Made by a program: the position numbers and the translations under genes. A stretch of 64,000 nt of DNA. Source: Alphaproteobacteria bacterium. Lineage in GTDB: Bacteria; Pseudomonadota; Alphaproteobacteria; Micropepsales; Micropepsaceae. A model generated the notes under the pieces. It was not told the DNA's origin. It was given only the letters and a program-made list of their open reading frames with translations, and did not search any database. Of this stretch, positions 59,566-64,000 are shown in pieces (position 1 is the first letter of the stretch; every line of letters starts with the position of its first letter). The stretch covers positions 1-64,000 of the forward strand of contig JAICHV010000013.1 of NCBI GenBank assembly GCA_025924715.1. Reading direction: 5' to 3'.

Positions 59566-59729
59566 GCGGACGGCTACTGTTTCGCGCGTCAGGTTGCGAT
59601 GCCCAGGGGCCTTAATTGTACTCATCGGGAGTTGTCCCTGACCGGGATCGTGGTCCCGGATACACGACGCCCACCTGCACTTGCAGGCCCATGAGATCCA
59701 ATACCAACGGCGAATACGGTTCCGTCCAC
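59566..59729 (+). ncRNA. ssrS: 6S RNA (SsrS), putative
   Basis: Between zapA and fau, the position of ssrS in many proteobacteria. Predicted closing stem: GGACGG (59568-59573) with CCGTCC (59722-59727), continued by CTGT-TTCGC with GCGAATACGG. Central region has the expected open bubble and an upper hairpin (GGGACAA-like GTTGTCCCTGACCGGGATCGTGGTCCCGG). Total ~164 nt, a usual 6S length. It binds sigma-70 RNA polymerase in stationary phase. Ends inferred from pairing, not from mapped transcripts. Confidence 0.75.
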
Positions 59730-59731
59730 TT

Positions 59732-59766
59732 CATGCCCAGCCAGCCCGACGGGCTGGCTGGGCATG
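59732..59766. other. Perfect 16-bp inverted repeat before fau
   Basis: CATGCCCAGCCAGCCC (59732-59747) and GGGCTGGCTGGGCATG (59751-59766), 3-nt loop. It follows the 6S RNA directly and ends 10 bp before the fau start. There is no U tract; it could end or process 6S RNA, or mask the fau ribosome site (no Shine-Dalgarno is otherwise visible). Confidence 0.7.
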
Positions 59767-59776
59767 GAGCCGCGCG

Positions 59777-60319
59777 ATGATTTCCAAATCCGAGCTGCGG
59801 CTTGCGGCGCTGAAAAAACGGGCGACGTTAAAGGTTCCCGGTTTTGCCGCCGCGCTGGCGCGTCATGCGCCGGCGCTGGGCATCCGCGCCGGGCGCATCT
59901 TCGGGGGCTATCATGCCTTTCAAAGCGAGGCCGATCCGGCGGCGCTGCTGGTGCGCTTGGTCGAAGGGGGCGCCCATGTCGCGTTTCCCCGCGTCGCCGG
60001 AAAACATTTGCCGCTGGAATTTCACCGCGTGCCGGATGACGAGCTGCTGCAACCGGGCGCCTTCGGCATTCACGAACCCTTGGCCCATTGGCCGCGCGTG
60101 GTGCCCGATGTGGTGCTGGTGCCGCTGCTTGCCTTCGACGCCACCGGCCACCGGCTGGGCTATGGCGGGGGATTTTACGACCGCACCCTGGCGGCATTGA
60201 ACGCACGCGCCGTCGGCATCGGCTATGCGGCGCAAGAGGTAGCCTCGATTCCCCATGAGCCCCATGATAGGACCCTGGCCGCCATCCTCACCGAGCAAGG
60301 TCTCAGGACGTTTCGATGA
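59777..60319 (+). CDS. fau: 5-formyltetrahydrofolate cyclo-ligase
   Basis: ATP-dependent conversion of 5-formyl-THF to 5,10-methenyl-THF. 180 residues: N-terminal ISKSELRLAALKKRATLK, IFGGYHAFQSEADPAALL, VAFPRVAGKHLPLEF, PDVVLVPLLAFDATGHRLGYGGGFYDRTLA (the family motif), and VGIGYAAQEV. ATG 59777 is preceded by no clear Shine-Dalgarno but by a perfect hairpin. Its stop overlaps the next gene (ATGA). Confidence 0.92.
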   Translation: MISKSELRLAALKKRATLKVPGFAAALARHAPALGIRAGRIFGGYHAFQSEADPAALLVRLVEGGAHVAFPRVAGKHLPLEFHRVPDDELLQPGAFGIHEPLAHWPRVVPDVVLVPLLAFDATGHRLGYGGGFYDRTLAALNARAVGIGYAAQEVASIPHEPHDRTLAAILTEQGLRTFR

Positions 60320-61128
60320 ATATTCTTTTCCTGGGCGATATCGTAGGCAAACCGGGGCGCGATGTGGTGGGGGCCGAGCTGGGGCGCCTGCGCGACCGGC
60401 TCAAGACCGATCTGGTGATCGCCAATGGCGAGAACGCGGCCGGCGGCTTCGGCCTGACCCGCGCAGTGGCGGAGGAATTGTTCGCCGCCGGCGTCGATGT
60501 GATCTCGACCGGCAATCATTGGGCCGACCAGAAAGAAATTCTTACCTATATCGAGGCCGAGGACCGCATCCTGCGGCCGCAGAATTATCCGCTCCACACG
60601 CCCGGACGCGGCGCCAATCTGTATGCGACGCCCAGCGGCGCGCGGGTGCTGGTGATCAATGTGATGGGCCGGGTGTTCATGGATGCGCTGGACGATCCCT
60701 TTGCCGCGGTGGGCGCGCAATTGGAAGCTTGCCCCTTGGGCGAGGGCGCCGACGCCGTGGTGGTGGACATGCATGCCGAGACCACATCGGAAAAAATGGC
60801 GATGGGGCATTTCTGCGACGGCCGCGCCAGCCTGGTGGTGGGCACCCATACCCATGTGCCGACCGCCGATGCGCAACTGCTGCCCGGCGGCACCGCCTAT
60901 CAAAGCGATGCCGGGGCCTGCGCCGATTATGATTCGGTGATCGGAATGGAAAAGAGCGAGCCGCTGCAGCGCTTCACCCGCAAATTGCCCAGCCAGCGCT
61001 TCACGCCCGCCACGGGCCCCGCCACGCTATGCGGCGTGTTCGTGGTGGTCGGCGCCAAGGGGCTTGCCACAAGGATCGAGCCGGTGCGGGTGGGGGGAAG
61101 ACTGGCGCCGGCGCTTCCCCTGATTTGA
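60316..61128 (+). CDS. YmdB-type metallophosphoesterase (TIGR00282)
   Basis: 270-residue dinuclear metallophosphodiesterase. B. subtilis YmdB cleaves 2',3'-cyclic nucleotides. Metal-binding motifs: LFLGDIVGKPGRD (Asp), IANGENAAGG (Asn-Glu-Asn), STGNHWADQ (Gly-Asn-His), VVDMHAETTSEK and VVGTHTHVPTAD (His residues). Start overlaps the fau stop (ATGA), so probably translated with it. In Alphaproteobacteria the fau-ymdB pair is frequent. Confidence 0.92.
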   Translation: MNILFLGDIVGKPGRDVVGAELGRLRDRLKTDLVIANGENAAGGFGLTRAVAEELFAAGVDVISTGNHWADQKEILTYIEAEDRILRPQNYPLHTPGRGANLYATPSGARVLVINVMGRVFMDALDDPFAAVGAQLEACPLGEGADAVVVDMHAETTSEKMAMGHFCDGRASLVVGTHTHVPTADAQLLPGGTAYQSDAGACADYDSVIGMEKSEPLQRFTRKLPSQRFTPATGPATLCGVFVVVGAKGLATRIEPVRVGGRLAPALPLI

Positions 61129-61165
61129 GGTTGCATTCGGGCCCCCGCAACCCCAGCTTGATGGA

Positions 61166-61924
61166 ATGCTGCCGTCGATCTTCGTATCCCATGGCGCGCC
61201 GACCTTGCCGTTCGATGATTGTCCGGCGCGCGATTTCCTGCGCGGCTTGGCTGCGCAAATCGGCCGGCCGCGGGCGATTGTGATCGCGTCGGCCCATTGG
61301 GATACGCCGGCTGCCATGGTCAATGCGCCGCTGATCAACGCCACCATTCACGATTTTCACGGCTTTCCCGCGCCGCTCTATGATTTGCGCTATCCCGCGC
61401 CGGGCGACGCCGAATTGGCGGGCGAGATCGCGGCCCTGACCGGGGCCAAGATCGACAGGGCACGGGGCCTGGACCACGGTGCCTGGGTGCCGTTGATGCT
61501 GGCCTATCCCAGCGCCGACATTCCCGTGGTGCAGTTGTCGGTGCAGGGGCATCAGGGCGCCGCGCATCACATCGCGCTGGGGCGGGCGCTTTCCAAGCTG
61601 CGCGCCGACAACGTTTTGGTGATGGGCTCGGGCGGCTTTGTCCACAATCTGCGCCAGCTCGATCGCGCCGGCGCCAATGCGGGGACGGAGCCGCAATGGT
61701 CCAAAGCGTTCTGCGCCTGGATGGACGAGAAACTGAAAGCGCGCGACGAGAAGGCGCTGACCGATTGGGCGCGGCTGGCGCCACACGCCGCCACGGCCCA
61801 GCCGACACCGGAACATTTCATGCCGCTGTTCGTCGCCTATGGCGCCGGCGGCGACAGCACGCGCCGCCTCCATAGCAGCGTCACCTATGGCTCACTGCGG
61901 ATGGACGCCTACGCTTTCGGATGA
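61166..61924 (+). CDS. Class III extradiol ring-cleavage dioxygenase (DODA/LigB type)
   Basis: 252-residue non-heme iron oxygenase-like protein of the LigB superfamily, similar to YgiD. Conserved: IFVSHGAPTLPFDD with the metal His, IVIASAHWDTPA, DFHGFPAPLYDLRYPAPGD, GLDHGAWVPLMLAYP, VLVMGSGGFVHNLRQ. These are the catalytic and metal His residues of zinc or iron class III enzymes. Substrate not inferable. Its last 33 bases overlap the convergent gene ending at 61892. Confidence 0.9.
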   Translation: MLPSIFVSHGAPTLPFDDCPARDFLRGLAAQIGRPRAIVIASAHWDTPAAMVNAPLINATIHDFHGFPAPLYDLRYPAPGDAELAGEIAALTGAKIDRARGLDHGAWVPLMLAYPSADIPVVQLSVQGHQGAAHHIALGRALSKLRADNVLVMGSGGFVHNLRQLDRAGANAGTEPQWSKAFCAWMDEKLKARDEKALTDWARLAPHAATAQPTPEHFMPLFVAYGAGGDSTRRLHSSVTYGSLRMDAYAFG

Positions 61925-62665
61925 GGGGGGCGGGTTGGCGTGCTCCTTGTTCCAGGCGTCATAGGCTTTTTCGATCTTGGCGAAATCGGGCGCCGACATT
62001 TGCTCGATCTGAGCATGGGGCCATTTGTGTGGGTCGACCAACTCATCGCCATGGCCCGTCGCCAGCATCGCAAGGATGCAAAGCGGACTGATCGCGGGAA
62101 CGGCCGCGCCGCCGACGGACATCACCCCCGTACAAGGTACCATCAGGTTCGCCTTTTCGCGCGCAAACTCTTCCTGCCAATGGGCTTGGTCTTCCACATG
62201 GCTGTTTGGCGGATGCATCAGGTCGGGGGCTTCGAGAACGGCGTATCCCTCGCCGGGGCGAGGACAAAGCTTGCGCTGCTCGGAGCCGAGATTGGCGTAA
62301 TTGTCGATATTGCAGTCCTGCAGCGCGCGGCCGATGCCCGAAAGATCGGGCGCCGCCGGTACCGCGCGCATTTGCGGCAGGGGCGCGGCAAGCGGCGCAT
62401 TGGCGGTCGGCGGCAGCGGGACTATGGGCGCCGGCGCGAAGAATGGCGCGCGGCGGGCCAAAGATGGCTTGGACGCTGGCGCCGGCATCAGGCGCGGCAA
62501 GAACAGCGTCAGCTCTTTGTTGCCTTTTTCCGGCGGCGCCATCATCGGCCGTGAGACCACCAGCAAGGCGAGGAATCCCGCTTGCACCAGGATCGCCAAA
62601 ACCGCGCCGGCAAAGCGCTCCCGGTGCTGTGATCTGCGATCCGAGAATGATGGCGCCTGCTTCAC
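61892..62665 (-). CDS. Proline-rich membrane-anchored protein, paralog 1
   Basis: 257 residues starting at GTG 62665, inside the stop of the preceding paralog (GTGA). N-terminal cytoplasmic ~20 residues (QAPSFSDRRSQHRERF), one membrane helix (AGAVLAILVQAGFLALLVV), Pro/Ala-rich linker, then a C-terminal domain beginning PLPQMRA, APDLSGIGRALQDCNIDNYANL with one Cys, then KLCPRPGEG and further Cys (VPCTG, SPLCI). Topology is like TonB/TolA-type anchored proteins, but there is no TonB signature. Domain shared with the upstream gene. Unknown family and function. A variant longer frame upstream overlaps the paralog and is not used. Confidence 0.62.
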   Translation of the reverse strand: MKQAPSFSDRRSQHRERFAGAVLAILVQAGFLALLVVSRPMMAPPEKGNKELTLFLPRLMPAPASKPSLARRAPFFAPAPIVPLPPTANAPLAAPLPQMRAVPAAPDLSGIGRALQDCNIDNYANLGSEQRKLCPRPGEGYAVLEAPDLMHPPNSHVEDQAHWQEEFAREKANLMVPCTGVMSVGGAAVPAISPLCILAMLATGHGDELVDPHKWPHAQIEQMSAPDFAKIEKAYDAWNKEHANPPPSSESVGVHPQ

Positions 62666-63324
62666 GGCGGGTGCACGCCGATGTTTGGGGGCAAAGCCGG
62701 TTTGGGCTCGCGCAGCGCGGCGGCTTTCTTGGCGGCAATATGGTCGTTGGCGTCTTTGGCGCGTTCTTCCTCGGCGATCTTCTGGTCCATCAGACAATAG
62801 ACGACGATCGCGCCGGCGGGGCATGGCCCGGGAGTCCAATGATCTTCGGCCCATTGTTCCTGCCAGTGTTCCTCGTCCTTGGACTGGCTGCGGGGTGGAT
62901 GCAGCAGGTCGGGCGCTTCCTGAATGGCGACGCCTTCGCCGGGGCGGGGACAAAGCTTGCGGCGTTCGGGGCTGAGATTGGCGTAATTGTCGATATTGCA
63001 GTCCTGAAGGGCGCGGCCGATGCCCGAAAGATCGGGCGCTACCGGCGCTGCCCGCATCTGCGGGAGGGGCGCGCCAAGGGGTGCCGTGGCCGTGGGCGGC
63101 AGCCGCACCACAGGCGCCGGCGCGAAGAACGGCGCGCTGCGGGCCAAAGGCGGCGCGGTCTCAGGGGTTGGCACAAGACGGGGCAGGATGAAGACAAGTT
63201 CGCGCGGCAGAGGTGGCTGGCGCGCGCTGGGTGGCCGCGACAGGACCAAGAGCCCAATCAACCCCGCCGGCATCATGAGCGCGAGCGCGGCGCCCGCACA
63301 TCGTTCGGTGCGCCGCCGGCTCAT
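62662..63324 (-). CDS. Proline-rich membrane-anchored protein, paralog 2
   Basis: 220 residues from ATG 63324 (MSRRRTERCAGAALAL). Same layout as the next gene: membrane helix (GAALALMMPAGLIGLLVLS), Pro-rich linker, then PLPQMRAAP, APDLSGIGRALQDCNIDNYANL, RRKLCPRPGEG and an ending NIGVHPP equivalent to SVGVHPQ of paralog 1. The C-terminal half differs and is Lys/Ala/Asp-rich. Three or four Cys may form disulfides in the periplasm. Alternative TTG start 12 bases upstream. Gene duplication in tandem with a GTGA overlap. Confidence 0.62.
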   Translation of the reverse strand: MSRRRTERCAGAALALMMPAGLIGLLVLSRPPSARQPPLPRELVFILPRLVPTPETAPPLARSAPFFAPAPVVRLPPTATAPLGAPLPQMRAAPVAPDLSGIGRALQDCNIDNYANLSPERRKLCPRPGEGVAIQEAPDLLHPPRSQSKDEEHWQEQWAEDHWTPGPCPAGAIVVYCLMDQKIAEEERAKDANDHIAAKKAAALREPKPALPPNIGVHPP

Positions 63325-63349
63325 GCCGATCGGCAACCCGGGTCGGGCT

Positions 63350-64000
63350 TCAGACACAGCGCAAGGCGTCCACCATGCCATCGTCGCGTTGATGCAGGCC
63401 GCAGAGACGATGGCCCGCGGCGAACTCCACATCGTAAACACGATAGAATTCCGGTTGGGCGGGTTCCTTGGCGTTAGGTGGGAGCGGTTTGGGTGAGGCG
63501 CCGAGATAAATCACGCTATCCAATGCACCAAGCTCGCGCAGCTCGGCTGCCGTCGGCAGTTGGACGAGGGGGGCTTTATCGATAGCGCCATTGTCCGATG
63601 TCCCGCCGGAGAGAGCCGTCAGCAGCCGCGTCAGAAGCGGGCCTTTGCCGCCTGGGTCGGATTTTATGGCGGAGAGGATCATCTTTTCTCCATGCGACGA
63701 TGCGGGATTCTCGATGGCCAGTCCCGAAAGCTTGACCCCGATATGTCCGTCGAAGGCAGTGGGCGAGGACATGCTTGCGTCGATATAGGCGCGGGCCATC
63801 ATCGTGCCCCACGCCATGTGAAAATGGGATTCTTCGACCGTGACTTTTCCTTCCCGGCCCGGGCCGGGGAAACAGTTGGCCGACAGGCCATTTTGCGCCT
63901 GTTCGATGCGGCAGAAATTGCCCTGCATCGGCCCCCATGTCGTATGAAAGGAGAAGTTGACGCTGCCATAAGCGGGAACGTCGACTTTCCACACGCCAAC
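63350..64000 (-). CDS. Unknown protein, 5' partial
   Basis: At least 217 codons; the frame is open to the window edge (GVWKVDVPAYGSVNFSF...), so the start is not in the window, though an internal ATG at 63994 exists. The visible part has alternating hydrophobic strands typical of beta-rich secreted proteins (VNFSFHTTWGPMQGNFCRIEQ, VTVEESHFHMAWGTMMARAYIDASM, GHIGVKLSGLAIENPA), then a helical segment (LLTRLLTALSGG) and DVEFAAGHRLCGLHQRDDG with two Cys. I recognise no family. It lies 25 bp ahead of paralog 2, same strand, probably same operon. Confidence 0.55.
   Translation of the reverse strand, partial: VGVWKVDVPAYGSVNFSFHTTWGPMQGNFCRIEQAQNGLSANCFPGPGREGKVTVEESHFHMAWGTMMARAYIDASMSSPTAFDGHIGVKLSGLAIENPASSHGEKMILSAIKSDPGGKGPLLTRLLTALSGGTSDNGAIDKAPLVQLPTAAELRELGALDSVIYLGASPKPLPPNAKEPAQPEFYRVYDVEFAAGHRLCGLHQRDDGMVDALRCV

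Overview
The window is a GC-rich alphaproteobacterial chromosome segment that is almost entirely core genome. Several features point to this class: the flagellar regulator FliX, the 1600-residue NAD-type glutamate dehydrogenase, a divergent phaR/phaAB locus, a DUF4164-zapA-6S RNA-fau cluster, promoters of the Caulobacter TTGAC/TANAWC type and a full TTAA-N7-TTAA CtrA-like box. Gene content suggests a Caulobacter/Rhizomicrobium-like lineage, but that placement is inference. I see no rRNA, tRNA, CRISPR array, prophage or transposase gene.

Layout. 1-4.3 kb: 3' part of nadD, then rsfS and rlmH as a coupled operon, fliX (with its 3' end duplicated downstream), and small conserved membrane, cytosolic and secreted proteins. 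4.3-11.4 kb: a minus-strand TCA operon sucC-(secreted protein)-sucD-sucA-sucB; no E3 (lpd) gene is linked. 11.7-20.4 kb: PAS, OmpA-lipoprotein and PilZ genes, then the NAD-glutamate dehydrogenase and a membrane protein behind the CtrA-like site. 20.5-27.4 kb: cupin, acnA, small hypotheticals and a PAS/GGDEF/EAL protein whose GGDEF motif is degenerate but whose EAL site looks intact. 27.6-30.8 kb: phaR divergent from phaA-phaB. 30.9-33.7 kb: cytochrome c maturation operon ccmA-B-C-D-G, interrupted by a dispersed repeat. 34-38.4 kb: MarR regulator, then dapF-mtaB-ftsY-yciB with overlapping ends. 38.5-42.1 kb: prolyl oligopeptidase and an SMP-30-like exported protein. 42.2-47.5 kb: the ffh-rpsP-rimM-trmD-rplS operon with a structured leader, HU and mdh, two of them followed by clear intrinsic terminators. 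47.6-52.8 kb: DUF2141, MFS, PAP2, OmpA-like, inositol phosphatase-like, efp and a membrane protein. 52.7-58.8 kb: glycolysis/pentose block tkt-gap-pgk-fba with thiE downstream. 58.9-61.9 kb: DUF4164, zapA, 6S RNA, fau, a YmdB-type phosphodiesterase and an extradiol dioxygenase. 61.9-64 kb: a minus-strand operon of two tandem paralogous proline-rich membrane proteins and one partial gene, none of known function.

The central carbon genes (suc, acnA, mdh, gdh, tkt-gap-pgk-fba, pha) together describe oxidative heterotrophic metabolism with PHB storage; aconitase, mdh and the suc cluster are unlinked. Translational coupling by ATGA/GTGA overlaps is very common.

The less expected material is mostly non-coding: a hairpin family with a shared loop TAGCGRCAGCGTA but different stems at three sites, a related ~110-130 bp intergenic repeat at two sites (one carrying that hairpin), REP-like palindromes that appear to supply the C-terminus of one small protein, and a terminator-ended leader in front of ffh. 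On the protein side the unusual items are an exported protein gene wedged between sucC and sucD, a histone H1-like tail on RsfS, and the tandem paralogs at the right end.
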